Assembly: GCF_024199005.1 (NCBI RefSeq)
Contig: NZ_JANATA010000022.1
Span: 1-52,251, forward strand
Direction: 5' to 3'
Length of the DNA stretch: 52,251 nucleotides
Origin: Opacimonas viscosa
GTDB taxonomy: Bacteria; Pseudomonadota; Gammaproteobacteria; Enterobacterales; Alteromonadaceae
Below are positions 1-9,847 of the stretch, piece after piece (within the stretch, counting starts at the first letter, position 1; each line of letters opens with the position of its first letter). The notes under the pieces were generated by a model. That model was not told where the DNA came from. It saw nothing but the letters and a program-made list of their open reading frames with translations, and searched no databases. The translations under genes and the position numbers were made by a program.

Positions 1-54
1 AGCGACGGACTGTTAATCCGCAGGTCCCCCGTTCGAATCGGGGAGGGGGAGCCA
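1..54 (+). tRNA. tRNA-Asn (GUU), 5' part outside window
   Basis: This is the 3' portion of a tRNA. The anticodon loop at 10-16 carries GTT at 12-14. The T-arm is at 27-43 with the TTCGAAT loop at 32-38. The 3' acceptor strand is 44-50, the discriminator is G51, and an encoded CCA lies at 52-54. The GTT anticodon and G discriminator indicate asparagine. The D-arm and 5' acceptor strand are cut off by the window edge. Confidence 0.93.
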
Positions 55-399
55 TAACATCCTTGGCTCATATCTATTCTTCATTAAATCTCATACTTCA
101 CCCACGTTAGCACCATACAAGTTCATTAGTCTGTTTCTTTATACATGTATTTATAATAGAAAAATGGCAACTCAATGATGAAACTTTTATTAAATATATC
201 ATTGCAGAAGTCCTCTGTTCTGATTTTCGTTCATCCCAAAAATGCTAATTCCTTGAAATTTTTGCAGCAAGGATCCAAACACCTCATGGCAAAGTATTTA
301 AATGTGCACACTTTTGCAGAGTTTTTGCCCTCAAGCATTGTGCATTCCTTTGTTTAATAAGATAATAACGCTACTTAATTAACGGGTCACAGCACACTC
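55..399. other. intergenic region upstream of rsxA
   Basis: There are 345 bases without a convincing gene. A perfect -10-like TATAAT at 152-157 has no good -35 partner, so it is only a weak candidate rsx promoter. A 60-codon open frame at 175-357 has no recognisable homology, and I do not call it. No tRNA terminator hairpin was seen. Confidence 0.5.
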
Positions 400-984
400 A
401 TGACAGAATTCATCTTATTACTTATTAGCACTGTGTTAGTGAACAACTTCGTGCTTGTACAGTTTTTAGGATTGTGTCCGTTCATGGGCGTATCGGGTAA
501 GCTAGAAACGGCTATCGGGATGTCCATGGCGACGACATTCGTACTGACATTAGCTTCCTTGTGTAGTTATCTCATCGAGTACTATTTACTGATCCCACTT
601 GAAATCCAATACCTTCGTACGATTAGTTTTATTTTGGTCATCGCCGTTGTTGTCCAATTTACCGAGATGGTTGTACAAAAAACCAGCCCTTCACTGTATC
701 GCTTACTTGGTATTTTTTTACCGCTCATTACCACTAACTGTGCAGTACTGGGTGTCGCGTTATTAAATATCAAAGAGCAACACTCTTTGTTCGAATCCAT
801 CGTTTATGGTTTTGGTGCTGCGGTTGGATTTTCTCTGGTGCTCATTTTATTTGCCGCGATGCGTGAAAGACTCGTTGCGGCAGATGTCCCCTCCCCTTTT
901 AAAGGTGCGGCAATAGGTATGGTCACAGCGGGCTTAATGTCCTTAGCGTTTATGGGCTTTACTGGTTTGGTGAAGTTCTCATGA
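400..984 (+). CDS. rsxA: Rnf/Rsx electron transport complex subunit A
   Basis: This is a 194-residue polytopic inner-membrane protein, matching the usual 193-residue RnfA/RsxA with about six membrane segments. The start reads [20 protein letters not shown], and the [10 protein letters not shown] stretch is typical of the family. RnfA and RnfE form the symmetric membrane core of the ion-translocating ferredoxin:NAD+ oxidoreductase; in E. coli the same complex (Rsx) reduces SoxR. It is the first gene of a tightly packed seven-gene operon, and its stop overlaps the rsxB start (ATGA at 981-984). The ribosome binding site in front of 400 is weak. Confidence 0.96.
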   Translation: MTEFILLLISTVLVNNFVLVQFLGLCPFMGVSGKLETAIGMSMATTFVLTLASLCSYLIEYYLLIPLEIQYLRTISFILVIAVVVQFTEMVVQKTSPSLYRLLGIFLPLITTNCAVLGVALLNIKEQHSLFESIVYGFGAAVGFSLVLILFAAMRERLVAADVPSPFKGAAIGMVTAGLMSLAFMGFTGLVKFS

Positions 985-1553
985 TTGCAGCGCTCATTAC
1001 ACTCGGAATCCTGGCTCTGATTTTTGGTGCTATCCTTGGCTATTCGGCGATTCGCTTTAAAGTAGAAGCGGATCCGCTGGTTGAACAAATCGATGCTATT
1101 TTACCACAAACCCAATGTGGTCAATGTGGCTACCCTGGATGCAAGCCATATGCCGAGGCAATTGCTAATGGGGATGAAATTAATAAATGCCCTCCTGGCG
1201 GAGAAGCAACGATTAGACATCTTGCCGATTTGATGGGCGTTGAAGCAAAACCATTAGATGGTGCTCATGGTACTGAAGATGTCAAAAAAGTCGCCTATAT
1301 TAGAGAGGCAGAATGTATTGGCTGTACCAAATGTATTCAAGCGTGTCCGGTTGATGCGATTATTGGTGCTTCGAAACAAATGCATACAGTGATTATTGAT
1401 GAATGTACGGGTTGTGATTTATGTGTTGCACCTTGCCCTGTTGATTGTATTGATATGATCCCGGTCAAAGAAACCCCTACCAATTGGCAGTGGAAATTAG
1501 GCAAAAATGCCGGTGGTACAGTCGGTGATATCAACATTAAGGAGTTAACTTAA
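981..1553 (+). CDS. rsxB: Rnf/Rsx complex ferredoxin subunit B
   Basis: This 190-residue iron-sulfur subunit starts with a single N-terminal membrane anchor (roughly residues 5-25). A four-cysteine cluster domain follows ([15 protein letters not shown]). Two ferredoxin-type 4Fe-4S motifs come next ([15 protein letters not shown] and [15 protein letters not shown]). It passes electrons within the Rnf complex between the peripheral flavoprotein RsxC and the membrane core. The start overlaps the rsxA stop and the end overlaps the rsxC start (TAATG), so translation is coupled on both sides. Length and motif order match the family. Confidence 0.96.
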   Translation: MIAALITLGILALIFGAILGYSAIRFKVEADPLVEQIDAILPQTQCGQCGYPGCKPYAEAIANGDEINKCPPGGEATIRHLADLMGVEAKPLDGAHGTEDVKKVAYIREAECIGCTKCIQACPVDAIIGASKQMHTVIIDECTGCDLCVAPCPVDCIDMIPVKETPTNWQWKLGKNAGGTVGDINIKELT

Positions 1554-3181
1554 TGGGAGTCTCTGCACCTAATTCTCACCTAGTTCCTGATTGGGACAGT
1601 GTTTTTGCTCAATTAAACAAAGGGCAAATGACGGATTTTCCTGGAGGAGTTCATCCCCCCCAGGCCAAGGCACTGTCAAATACAACACCTATAGCCACCC
1701 CAAATCTACCGGACGTGTTGTATATTCCAATCAAACAACACTCAGGTGTGGTTGGCACCATCAGTGTTAGCATCGGTGATCAGGTCAAAAAAGGGCAAGC
1801 GTTGACCTTCAGTAGCCATCCATTTTCAGTACCTGTACACGCCAGTACCTCAGGTACGATCACAGATATTATGGAGCACCCTAGTGCCCATGCTTCCGGG
1901 CTGCCCGAAACGACGATTGTGTTAACACCTGATGGCAAAGATACTTGGGACTTGCTCCCCGTAATTGAAGATTACAAAACAGCGTCAGCCATGGTGTTAT
2001 TAGAACGCATTAGTGATGCTGGGATCAGTGGTTTAGGTGGTGCAGGCTTCCCAACTTACATCAAAACCAATACTCAAAAATCGGTTGAATGTATCATTAT
2101 CAACGGGATTGAGTGTGAACCTTACATCAGCTCTGATGATCGCATCATGCGCGAACATGCCTTACAAATTAAGCAAGGGATCGATATTTTGTGTCATATC
2201 ACCCAAGCCAAAAGGGTCATTGTGGCAGTGGAGGACAATAAACCCGAAGCTTACAAAGCCTTAGCTGAAGCATGTGGTGATGATGAGCGCATGTTGATGG
2301 CGAGTGTCCCCACCAAATACCCAGCAGGTGGCGAAAAACAACTGATTCAAGTTTTGACCGGCTGTGAAGTTCCCAATGGCGGCTTACCCATAGATTTGGG
2401 TATTCTCATGTATAATGTAGGCACCTGTTTTGCGATTGCTGACGCCGTTTTATATGGTAAAGCATTAACGCAAAGAGTCGTTACATTGACCGGCCAAGCG
2501 TTAACAAAACCACAAAATGTGTGGGCGCTACTCGGTACTCCCATCGCACATTTATTAGAGCATGCAGGTTATAAGCCTGACCAACAAAAACGTCAAAAAG
2601 TGATCATGGGCGGACCCATGATGGGCTTTACGGTCCTCAATGACACCGTTCCGGTAGTGAAAATTACGAATTGTTTATTGGTACCCGCGCAGGATGAATT
2701 ACCTGATATTGATGACGAAAAGCCCTGTATCCGTTGTGGTGTCTGTGCAGATGCTTGTCCTGCAGGACTTCTACCACAGCAACTTTACTGGTATAGCAAA
2801 GCTAAAGAACTCGACAAAGCTCAAGATTATCATATCCATGATTGTATCGAATGTGGTGCTTGTGCTTATGTCTGTCCGTCAGAAATTCCTTTAGTCCAGT
2901 ATTATCGTCAGACTAAAGCGGCCATCAGGCAAGAGGCAGATGACAAGGCCAAGTCAGACAAGGCGAAAGAACGTTTTGAAGCTCGACAAGCTCGTCTACT
3001 GGCTGATAAAAAAGCCCGTGAAGAAAAACATAGAAAAGCGGCTGAAGCGCGCAAAGCTGCCATGGAAAATAAAGGCAATGACGCAAAAGATAAAATTGCC
3101 GCAGCCCTAGCACGTGCGAAAGCAAAACGAGCAGCGGCAGCTAAAGCTGCTCAAGACAACCAGCAGGACGATGCAAATTAA
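1553..3181 (+). CDS. rsxC: Rnf/Rsx complex subunit C, short form
   Basis: This 542-residue peripheral subunit binds NAD(H)/FMN and iron-sulfur clusters. The Rossmann-like nucleotide and flavin region includes [10 protein letters not shown] (around 160-170). Two 4Fe-4S motifs are visible ([12 protein letters not shown] and [12 protein letters not shown]). The C-terminal ~90 residues are a charged Ala/Lys/Glu-rich helix. E. coli RsxC is about 740 residues because this Ala/Lys-rich tail is much longer; here it is nearly minimal. TAATG overlaps couple it to rsxB and rsxD. Confidence 0.96.
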   Translation: MGVSAPNSHLVPDWDSVFAQLNKGQMTDFPGGVHPPQAKALSNTTPIATPNLPDVLYIPIKQHSGVVGTISVSIGDQVKKGQALTFSSHPFSVPVHASTSGTITDIMEHPSAHASGLPETTIVLTPDGKDTWDLLPVIEDYKTASAMVLLERISDAGISGLGGAGFPTYIKTNTQKSVECIIINGIECEPYISSDDRIMREHALQIKQGIDILCHITQAKRVIVAVEDNKPEAYKALAEACGDDERMLMASVPTKYPAGGEKQLIQVLTGCEVPNGGLPIDLGILMYNVGTCFAIADAVLYGKALTQRVVTLTGQALTKPQNVWALLGTPIAHLLEHAGYKPDQQKRQKVIMGGPMMGFTVLNDTVPVVKITNCLLVPAQDELPDIDDEKPCIRCGVCADACPAGLLPQQLYWYSKAKELDKAQDYHIHDCIECGACAYVCPSEIPLVQYYRQTKAAIRQEADDKAKSDKAKERFEARQARLLADKKAREEKHRKAAEARKAAMENKGNDAKDKIAAALARAKAKRAAAAKAAQDNQQDDAN

Positions 3182-4245
3182 TGCAATTTTCACTATCTAG
3201 TTCACCACATAACCACGTCCGCAGAGATACCAAACAGGTCATGCAAATGGTCTGCCTGGGCTGCATTCCAGGGATCATCGCCCAAACCTACTTTTTTGGT
3301 TTGGGGACGCTGATCCAGATATTGCTCGCGGTGTTGACGGCAGTGTTAACGGAAGCATTGATTGTCTCGTTACGTGGAAAAACAATCAGCGCTGTCATTA
3401 ACGATTACTCTGCAGTGTTGACGGGTGTGTTACTGGGTATCTGCTTACCACCACTTGCACCATGGTGGTTAGTGGTTATTGGTAGCTTTTTTTCTATTGC
3501 TATCGTCAAGCAACTCTACGGCGGCTTGGGTTTTAATATGTTTAATCCTGCCATGACCGGATACGTTATGCTTCTGATCTCCTTCCCCATGGCAATGACG
3601 ATGTGGCTGCCCGTACAAAGTTTGGCTTTACATCCATATGGTTTCAGTGATGCAATTAGCGTCATTTTTACCGGTTACAACCTTGCTGGCTATGATGTAA
3701 ATCAGCTGCGAGAGATTGCTGATGGTACCTCCCAAGCAACGCCTTTAGATGCCGTCCGATCTGGATTAATCGCCGGTCAAACATACTCTGAAACACTGAA
3801 CGCTTCGATTTTTGGTGGCTCAAACTGGGGCCTAGGCAAAGGCTGGACTTGGGTAGCTTTGGCTTATTTATTAGGTGGTTTGTGGTTGCTGTGGACCAAA
3901 GTCATTAACTGGCAAATGCCAGTCAGTACTCTTGCTGGTGTGGCGCTCACCGCGTTGTTTTTAAATATGCTACTACCAGATGCTTCAGGAGGTGTATTAT
4001 TTCACCTGCTCTCTGGAGCAGTGATGTTTGGCGCATTTTTTATTGTTACCGATCCTGTATCGGGTTCCACAACTAACCAAGGTAGAATTATCTTTGGTGC
4101 ACTGATTGGTTTTTGGACTGTCATTATTCGGACCTTTGGTGGCTACCCAGATGCGATCGCTTTTGCTGTCATAATAATGAATATTGCTGTGCCATTAATC
4201 GATTATTACACACAACCTCGCACCTATGGACATGTCCAAAAATGA
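3181..4245 (+). CDS. rsxD: Rnf/Rsx complex subunit D
   Basis: This 354-residue integral membrane flavoprotein belongs to the NqrB/RnfD family. The covalent-FMN acceptor motif (S/T-x-A-T) is visible as [10 protein letters not shown] near residue 187, preceded by the typical DGT. Many hydrophobic helices flank it. In the Rnf complex this subunit carries flavin and takes part in coupling electron flow to ion movement. The start overlaps the rsxC stop (TAATG) and the end overlaps the rsxG start (ATGA at 4242-4245). Length agrees with E. coli RsxD (352). Confidence 0.96.
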   Translation: MQFSLSSSPHNHVRRDTKQVMQMVCLGCIPGIIAQTYFFGLGTLIQILLAVLTAVLTEALIVSLRGKTISAVINDYSAVLTGVLLGICLPPLAPWWLVVIGSFFSIAIVKQLYGGLGFNMFNPAMTGYVMLLISFPMAMTMWLPVQSLALHPYGFSDAISVIFTGYNLAGYDVNQLREIADGTSQATPLDAVRSGLIAGQTYSETLNASIFGGSNWGLGKGWTWVALAYLLGGLWLLWTKVINWQMPVSTLAGVALTALFLNMLLPDASGGVLFHLLSGAVMFGAFFIVTDPVSGSTTNQGRIIFGALIGFWTVIIRTFGGYPDAIAFAVIIMNIAVPLIDYYTQPRTYGHVQK

Positions 4246-4910
4246 CTGAACAGAAAGGTTTGAATCCCCTTTTAAACAGCCGGCGGAATGCCGGTATACT
4301 TGCGATATTTGCGGTAGTGACAACGTTAGCAATAGCGCTTACGTTTACACTAACAAAAGAGACGATCGCGGAACAAAAACAAGCTAAATTACTCGCCGTT
4401 ATTTTTGATGTGGTTGACCAAACGCAAATTGTGAATGATATACAACACAACTGTATTGTTTTGCCAGATGTTGCTGCATTGGGTAATAAAACAGACTTAA
4501 AAGCATACAGAGGTTACAGCGACTCTGGAGCGCTCACTGGGATCGCCATTCAATCTGTGGCACCTAACGGCTACAGCGGTGATATTCGTTTCTTAGTGGG
4601 ACTCGCTAGTGATTTTTCGACAATCACTGGTGTACGAGTGCTAGAACATCAAGAAACGCCGGGGTTAGGTGACAAAATAGATTTGCGGATCAGTGATTGG
4701 ATCTTGGGTTTTACGAATACCAGCGCAACAGCAGAAAATGCCAAAACATGGACGGTGACCAAAGAAGGTGGACAATTCGATGCGTTTACCGGAGCGACGA
4801 TTACGCCTAGAGCATTAGTGCAAGCCATCCACCAAACCGCTATGTATGCACAAAACAATGCAGATTATCTGCTTGCAGCCGACAATGTTTGTGCCCAGGA
4901 GACAATCTAA
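4242..4910 (+). CDS. rsxG: Rnf/Rsx complex subunit G
   Basis: This 222-residue FMN-binding subunit has one N-terminal membrane helix (about residues 15-37) and a periplasmic FMN-binding domain. The covalent flavinylation site is the SGAT-like motif GATITPRA near residue 185. I chose the start [10 protein letters not shown] at 4242, which overlaps the rsxD stop; a longer frame from 4113 would run far into rsxD without family support. It ends at the TAATG that starts rsxE. Confidence 0.95.
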   Translation: MTEQKGLNPLLNSRRNAGILAIFAVVTTLAIALTFTLTKETIAEQKQAKLLAVIFDVVDQTQIVNDIQHNCIVLPDVAALGNKTDLKAYRGYSDSGALTGIAIQSVAPNGYSGDIRFLVGLASDFSTITGVRVLEHQETPGLGDKIDLRISDWILGFTNTSATAENAKTWTVTKEGGQFDAFTGATITPRALVQAIHQTAMYAQNNADYLLAADNVCAQETI

Positions 4911-5611
4911 TGCAACCTCAATATAAAGAGTTAACATGGCAAGGATTGTGGAACAATAACCCTGCCCTCGTCCAATTGTTGGGTTTATGCCCCTTACTAG
5001 CCGTCACCACTACAGCCATTAACGGGTTGGGGCTTGGTCTAGCGACCTTAATTGTTTTAATGGGGTCAAATATCACTGTCTCGCTAGTTCGAGAGTTAGT
5101 GCCAAATGAAATCCGTATCCCTATTTTTGTCATGGTTATTGCTGCTTTTGTCACAGTGGTGCAACTGCTGATGAATGCGTTTACCTATGAGTTATATCTC
5201 ACATTAGGTATCTTTATCCCGCTCATCGTCACGAACTGTGCCATTATCGGAAGAGCGGAAGCCTTTGCGTCAAAAAATCCAGTTAAAGCCTCAGCCTATG
5301 ATGGTTTTATTATGGGACTTGGCTTTGGACTGGTCCTGGTGTTATTAGGGGGTATGCGGGAATTACTGGGTAATGGTACATTTTTATCAGGTGCGCATCT
5401 CTTGCTTGGTGATTGGGCGAGTGTCTTGGAAGTCCAAGTATTTGAATTTGAACAAGCCTTTCTGCTTGCCATCTTACCGCCTGGTGCATTTATTGGTATG
5501 GGTTTGATCATCGCGTTGAAAAACCTCCTGCACCCTAAGTTAGAACAGACATTTGCCCCGCAACCTGAAAAGGTCGTTGAACGTGCACGTGTCACTTTAG
5601 AAGAAAGTTAG
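4910..5611 (+). CDS. rsxE: Rnf/Rsx complex subunit E
   Basis: This 233-residue membrane protein is homologous to RsxA; both have the [10 protein letters not shown]-type segment and the conserved TNC motif. The start is set to [10 protein letters not shown] at 4910, overlapping the rsxG stop as TAATG, which gives the usual length (E. coli 231). An upstream in-frame ATG at 4889 lies inside rsxG and is less likely. The gene is separated from nth by 53 bases with no clear terminator, so nth is probably co-transcribed. Confidence 0.95.
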   Translation: MQPQYKELTWQGLWNNNPALVQLLGLCPLLAVTTTAINGLGLGLATLIVLMGSNITVSLVRELVPNEIRIPIFVMVIAAFVTVVQLLMNAFTYELYLTLGIFIPLIVTNCAIIGRAEAFASKNPVKASAYDGFIMGLGFGLVLVLLGGMRELLGNGTFLSGAHLLLGDWASVLEVQVFEFEQAFLLAILPPGAFIGMGLIIALKNLLHPKLEQTFAPQPEKVVERARVTLEES

Positions 5612-5664
5612 GTTAACCTATTAACCCTACTACACCCACGCTTAGGAATGAGAAGGTCATCAGT

Positions 5665-6345
5665 ATGAGTTCACCCATCACCAAAAAAGAAAAGGTACAG
5701 GCGATTATCGACATCTTGGATGATTTATATCCTGAAGTCCCTATTCCGTTAGACCATACTGACCCTTATACTCTGTTAGTTGCCGTTTTACTATCGGCAC
5801 AATGCACTGACGAAAGAGTCAACCAAATCACACCTAAACTCTTTGCCAAAGCGGATAATCCTTATGATATGGTCAAAATGAGCATAGAGGAAATCCAAGC
5901 AATCATTAAACCATGTGGTTTATCGCCCATGAAATCAAAAGGCATTTGGCATCTGTCAGAGATGATTATTAACCAACATGGTGGTGAGGTACCACAGAGT
6001 TTTGCAGCGCTTGAAGCGATGCCAGGGGTGGGCCATAAAACGGCGTCGGTAGTGATGGCTCAGGCTTTTAATGTCCCTGCATTTCCGGTTGATACGCACA
6101 TACATCGATTAATGTATCGCTGGGGATTATCCAACGGTAAAAGTGTGGAACAAACTGAACGTGATGGCAAACGTCTCTTTCCCAAAGAGCGTTGGAATGA
6201 TTTACACTTGCAGATTATCTTTTATGGGCGTGAGTACTGCCCTGCCAGAGGTTTTGACTTAGACAAATGCATCATTACGCGCCAGTATGGCCGTAAAAGT
6301 TTTATCAACGAAGTATTGAAACAACAAGCCAAGAAAAAACGTTGA
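5665..6345 (+). CDS. nth: endonuclease III-like DNA glycosylase lacking the usual Fe-S cysteines
   Basis: This 226-residue HhH-GPD glycosylase/AP-lyase should excise oxidised pyrimidines. The helix-hairpin-helix PGVGHKTA carries the catalytic lysine K125 (E. coli K120), and the PVDTH loop carries the catalytic aspartate D143 (E. coli D138). Of the four cysteines that hold the 4Fe-4S cluster in E. coli Nth (187, 194, 197, 203), only C192 and C202 have counterparts; the other two positions are L199 and Y208. The sequence (for example IPLDHTDPYTLLVAVLLSAQ and YGREYCPARGFDLDK) resembles, from memory, the cluster-less Nth of Bacteroidota rather than Alteromonas/Vibrio Nth. It occupies the standard nth position after rsxE. 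Confidence 0.9.
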   Translation: MSSPITKKEKVQAIIDILDDLYPEVPIPLDHTDPYTLLVAVLLSAQCTDERVNQITPKLFAKADNPYDMVKMSIEEIQAIIKPCGLSPMKSKGIWHLSEMIINQHGGEVPQSFAALEAMPGVGHKTASVVMAQAFNVPAFPVDTHIHRLMYRWGLSNGKSVEQTERDGKRLFPKERWNDLHLQIIFYGREYCPARGFDLDKCIITRQYGRKSFINEVLKQQAKKKR

Positions 6346-6401
6346 CCAGATTGCTAAATTTATGACAACGTTCACTGTTAACTTGACCGCTAAAATAGCC
6401 G

Positions 6402-7235
6402 CTAAAATGACCAGTACCAACTGGTAACGTTGTACCGATATTGGTTGGCATATTTGGGGTTTAGTTGATTGACCAAGTGTTCTGAACCTGCAGAAGCAGG
6501 ATCAAACAAGATACACCGATTAAACACCGGGGCTATCTGGATTGCGCCCTCTGAGCCCCCTTGAAAAACCAAGTCCCCACCGGCATCTTCAGGCCAATCA
6601 TGATTCAAATACAATAGCATACAGACTTCTCGACCCGGCGAATCATCGGCATGTACACCAATAAAATCATGCGCAGATAAACGAAAGAAATTCGTATTTA
6701 AGGTGGGTTCAGCCACATGAATATCAGTCAGTTCCACCTTAAAAATACGTGAAATGACCTGTAAGAACTCGGGACTGCGTAAATAACACAAGAATTGTTC
6801 AGCGATACTATCTTTAGCTAAAATGGAGCCTTCAGCTAAAACAGAGCCTTCAGCTAAAACAGAGCGTTCAGGATAAGAGCGACGCTCGTTGGGACGGCCA
6901 GCATTTGAGTTGGTATTTGGGTGGGCCTCTATGTCTGCAGTATTCTGGGGACGCTGCCAAACAGCTCGTTGCACAAAGCGTTCTGCTTTATCAGCGATAG
7001 ACCACTGTTCTGCATCGACATATAGCTGAGCATAAGTGTGTTGCTGTACAGACCACTGAGGCGATGCATGCAACTCCCGTACAACCTCACAGAGCATGTG
7101 CTGCTCAAATAACCCATCAAGCACCAAGTAGTGAGGGGTATTGTGTCTCAGTTGTGACTGATAAAGTTCGATACATGCTGGTCGAATTTTATCAAGATTT
7201 AACCACTGTTGTGCTGGATTCATCGTAGCATTCAA
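6402..7235 (-). CDS. 2-oxoglutarate/Fe(II)-dependent oxygenase, prolyl-4-hydroxylase-like
   Basis: This 277-residue protein has the jelly-roll iron site in its C-terminal half. The first two ligands are in HDFIGVHADDSPG (H-x-D), the distal histidine is in SEHLVNQL, and the 2OG-binding arginine is in RYNVTSWYW at the very end. LLYLNHDWPEDAGGDLVFQ is typical of prolyl hydroxylase-like enzymes. The substrate is unknown. The middle holds a low-complexity insert (SVLAEG repeats) made by an 18-bp tandem DNA repeat at 6813-6866. The gene converges with nth and stands alone. Confidence 0.8.
   Translation of the reverse strand: MNATMNPAQQWLNLDKIRPACIELYQSQLRHNTPHYLVLDGLFEQHMLCEVVRELHASPQWSVQQHTYAQLYVDAEQWSIADKAERFVQRAVWQRPQNTADIEAHPNTNSNAGRPNERRSYPERSVLAEGSVLAEGSILAKDSIAEQFLCYLRSPEFLQVISRIFKVELTDIHVAEPTLNTNFFRLSAHDFIGVHADDSPGREVCMLLYLNHDWPEDAGGDLVFQGGSEGAIQIAPVFNRCILFDPASAGSEHLVNQLNPKYANQYRYNVTSWYWSF
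6813..6866 (-). repeat. 18-bp in-frame tandem repeat, three copies
   Basis: Three 18-bp units, TTCAGCTAAAACAGAGCC-like, lie at 6813-6830, 6831-6848 and 6849-6866, with a decayed fourth start after them. They sit inside the oxygenase gene and encode the hexapeptide repeat SVLAEG on the minus strand. Being in frame, copy-number change would lengthen the linker without breaking the gene. Confidence 0.85.
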
Positions 7236-7401
7236 TTCATCAGTCTCATGCGTTGGTATCGTCTAACCAACGATGGGTTGTTGATTAGACATTATGGATT
7301 ATCTGTCAAAGTCATTTTGTTGGATCGCTATTATGCGCTTTTTACCCATGGGGAAAAAGTCTCATCAGACAAAATATTAACGATAGGAAAGATGTGAGCG
7401 G

Positions 7402-8289
7402 TTAGAGGTTCACGGCTTTGTTCATTTGTATAACGACACGACGGTTTAATCCTGTCGAGGTCCGCGTATCTGGAGCAATATTGCGTTTTTCGCCAAAAGC
7501 AGATACTTCGATACGCCCTGCGGGGATCCCCTGTGCAGTAAAGAACGATTGAATTTGTTCTGCACGAGCTTGGGCTAGCGTCTCATTTTGGGTAAATTCC
7601 GCGGTCGGTTCATTGTGACCCGCGACGAGTACAAGACTCAATTCAGTATCGTAGCGCAAATAATCCGCAATCATATTCAAACGTTTTTGTGAATATGGAG
7701 TGAGCTTTTCGCTTTTGTATTCATAGGACAATACCGTAAAAGCAATATCTGACAAACTAAATGGCAGTAATTCAGCCACACACCCCACAAAATCTTGATA
7801 TGCAGGTCTAAAATTAGCACTATGCAAACTGACTTTGACTATGTCTTGACTGTTATACCAGTCTTGGTAAGTAAATGTTGGCCAAAAACCTTTTTCAAGC
7901 TCAGTCAAAAGCGTCCAACTCAGCTTTTTATGCAAACTAGGATCAAACTGCTGCTGCAATTCCATGTGCGACAACAATCTGCTACTCTCTCCCGGCATCC
8001 ATTTGGGAGGCATTGAATACACAGCTGCCTGAGCATAAGTATCAGGTAGCATTAGCATATCAAGAGTAAACTCCAAGTTTAATGACTTACTCGCTTTGCT
8101 CACAAAACGGGCTTCGCCAATATTCCTTACATTATGAGTTAGTGCACATTGTAAGGGTGTTGATGAAGGATCTAATTGCCATGTTGATTGTTCTACTGGA
8201 GCCACGTAGTGACGCACACCAGCCACTGCTTGTCCTGTAATAAATACGGCAATGAAAAGTGCGTGAGCTTTGATAGACAACTTCAACAT
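7402..8289 (-). CDS. motY: sodium-type flagellar motor protein MotY
   Basis: This 295-residue secreted protein forms part of the T-ring around polar sodium-driven flagellar motors. An N-terminal signal peptide ends near AVAG and the mature protein begins VRHYVAPVEQSTWQL, as in Vibrio MotY. The MotY-N domain (SMPPKWMPGESSRLL, FWPTFTYQDWY) is followed by an OmpA-like peptidoglycan-binding domain (LVLVAGHNEPTAE, NRRVVIQM). I placed the start at 8289: it has a good AGAGGA ribosome site and the signal peptide begins there, whereas the longer frame to 8373 adds a non-signal leader. No convincing sigma-28 promoter was seen upstream. Confidence 0.93.
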   Translation of the reverse strand: MLKLSIKAHALFIAVFITGQAVAGVRHYVAPVEQSTWQLDPSSTPLQCALTHNVRNIGEARFVSKASKSLNLEFTLDMLMLPDTYAQAAVYSMPPKWMPGESSRLLSHMELQQQFDPSLHKKLSWTLLTELEKGFWPTFTYQDWYNSQDIVKVSLHSANFRPAYQDFVGCVAELLPFSLSDIAFTVLSYEYKSEKLTPYSQKRLNMIADYLRYDTELSLVLVAGHNEPTAEFTQNETLAQARAEQIQSFFTAQGIPAGRIEVSAFGEKRNIAPDTRTSTGLNRRVVIQMNKAVNL

Positions 8290-8463
8290 ATTAATCCTCT
8301 TCCAACAAAGCTTGTATCGTCCACGCAAAAAAAAACATGAATATTTATCAAAATGTGTTGAATTAAAGAACAAATATTACCTGTGAAGCTATTCCTGCAA
8401 CATAAACTAGCATATGAGAAAAATAATTGAGATACTAAGCTTTTGATGTAATTAGAGACTTAA

Positions 8464-9135
8464 GTGGCAGAAATCAACAAACGCTTTAGAGGATATTTCC
8501 CAGTTATTATTGATGTTGAAACCGCTGGTTTTAATGCAAGTACTGATGCGTTATTAGAACTGGCAGCTGTCACTGTAAAAATGGATGAAAAGACAGGACT
8601 CATTACTCCAGATAAATCATTTCATTATCATATCGAACCGTTTAATGGGGCGAATATAGAACAAGCTGCATTGGATTTTAATGGTATTGATATTCACTGT
8701 GCACTACGTGGTGCAATCAGTGAAAAGGATGCGCTGAAAGGGTTGTGTAAAGACATCCGTAAAGCCCAGAAAAGCGCAGACTGTCAACGCTCTGTCATCG
8801 TTGCACATAACGCGACGTTTGATATGAGTTTTATCAACGCTGCACTTGCTAGAACAGAGCAAAAACGCTCACCCTTCCACCCTTTTGTTTCCTTTGATAC
8901 TACGACTATGGCTGCGCTAACGCTTGGACAAACCGTATTAGTAAAAGCATGCCAAGCCGCGAACATTCCCTTTGATCAAAAACAAGCACATGGCGCGTTG
9001 TACGATGCACAAAGAACCGCTGACTTATTTTGTTTTATGATTAACCGTTATCACGCATTAGGCGGTTGGCCTTTAGCAGAACCAGAGCAAAGTGAATCTG
9101 CCTCAGAAAACACCGAAACGCCTGGTGACAAATAA
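8464..9135 (+). CDS. rnt: ribonuclease T
   Basis: This 223-residue DEDDh 3'-5' exoribonuclease trims tRNA and other stable RNA 3' ends. Exo motifs are visible: IIDVETAGF (D and E), HNATFDMSF, and [11 protein letters not shown] with the catalytic His and Asp. The gene starts at GTG 8464; an in-frame TAA at 8461-8463 directly precedes it, so no longer frame is possible. Length agrees with E. coli RNase T (215). It is followed at once by a strong bidirectional terminator. Confidence 0.95.
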   Translation: MAEINKRFRGYFPVIIDVETAGFNASTDALLELAAVTVKMDEKTGLITPDKSFHYHIEPFNGANIEQAALDFNGIDIHCALRGAISEKDALKGLCKDIRKAQKSADCQRSVIVAHNATFDMSFINAALARTEQKRSPFHPFVSFDTTTMAALTLGQTVLVKACQAANIPFDQKQAHGALYDAQRTADLFCFMINRYHALGGWPLAEPEQSESASENTETPGDK

Positions 9136-9136
9136 C

Positions 9137-9165
9137 AAAAAACCCAGCAATAGCTGGGTTTTTAT
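9137..9165. terminator. bidirectional intrinsic terminator between rnt and peroxiredoxin gene
   Basis: The stem is AACCCAGC (9141-9148) with GCTGGGTT (9153-9160), loop AATA. It is flanked by an A-run on the left and a T-run on the right, so it can end transcripts of both convergent genes. Confidence 0.9.
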
Positions 9166-9193
9166 CATTAGAAACTTTACTTCTGTAACAAAA

Positions 9194-9799
9194 TTATAAT
9201 TTGTCAGAATTCTCTGATAAGTATGCCGCTACACCTTCAGTAGATGCGTTCATACCTTTATCACCTTGCTGCCAACCAGCAGGACAAACTTCACCGTGCT
9301 CTTCGTGGAAGTTTAGCGCATCGATCATGCGTAACATCTCATCAACGTTACGACCTAATGGTAAATCGTTAACCACTTGGTGACGTACACCGAAATCACC
9401 ATCAATTAAGAAAGATGCACGGAACGCAACACCCGCTTCTGGATGCTCAACATCATATGCTTTACAAATTTCATGCTTAGTATCAGCAACTAACGTGTAG
9501 CCTACTTGACCAATACCACCATCGTTGATGGCAGTGTTACGCCATGCGTTGTGGCTGAACTGAGAATCAATAGATACACCAATCACTTCCACACCACGCT
9601 TAGTGAATTCAGCTAGACGCTTATCAAACGCGATCAATTCTGATGGGCAGACAAATGTGAAATCTAATGGATAAAAGAAAACAACAGCTTTTTTGCCTTT
9701 GATAGCTTCACTTAGCGTAAATGAATCAACAATCTCACCACTACCTAAAACGGCAGCAGCTGTAAAATCAGGGGCTTGACGACCGACTAAAACACTCAT
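9194..9799 (-). CDS. typical 2-Cys peroxiredoxin (AhpC/Tsa family)
   Basis: This 201-residue peroxidase reduces H2O2 and organic hydroperoxides. The peroxidatic cysteine is C51 in DFTFVCPSE and the resolving cysteine is C172 in EVCPAGW. A GGIG motif (94-97) and a C-terminal YL helix are the features associated with over-oxidation-sensitive peroxiredoxins. The start is placed at 9799 (MSVLVGRQAP) behind a clear GGAGAA ribosome site; the frame extending to 9859 has no support. A neighbouring dyad at 9848-9876 may be its operator. It may work with the nearby grxD and sodB in oxidative defence. Confidence 0.93.
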   Translation of the reverse strand: MSVLVGRQAPDFTAAAVLGSGEIVDSFTLSEAIKGKKAVVFFYPLDFTFVCPSELIAFDKRLAEFTKRGVEVIGVSIDSQFSHNAWRNTAINDGGIGQVGYTLVADTKHEICKAYDVEHPEAGVAFRASFLIDGDFGVRHQVVNDLPLGRNVDEMLRMIDALNFHEEHGEVCPAGWQQGDKGMNASTEGVAAYLSENSDKL

Positions 9800-9847
9800 T
9801 ATGGTTCTCCAATTTTTGTTTTGTGTTATGTAACAGCACATTGTTAC

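Noticed and set aside
175-357. 60-codon open frame before rsxA
   Set aside because: No recognisable family, no clear ribosome site, and an AT-rich intergenic setting; probably chance.
6338-6431. Imperfect inverted repeat (AACGTTGACCAG and CTGGTAACGTT) across the nth/oxygenase 3' ends
   Set aside because: Both arms lie in or touch coding sequence (end of Nth; NVTSW of the oxygenase) and there is no T-tract; likely coincidence.
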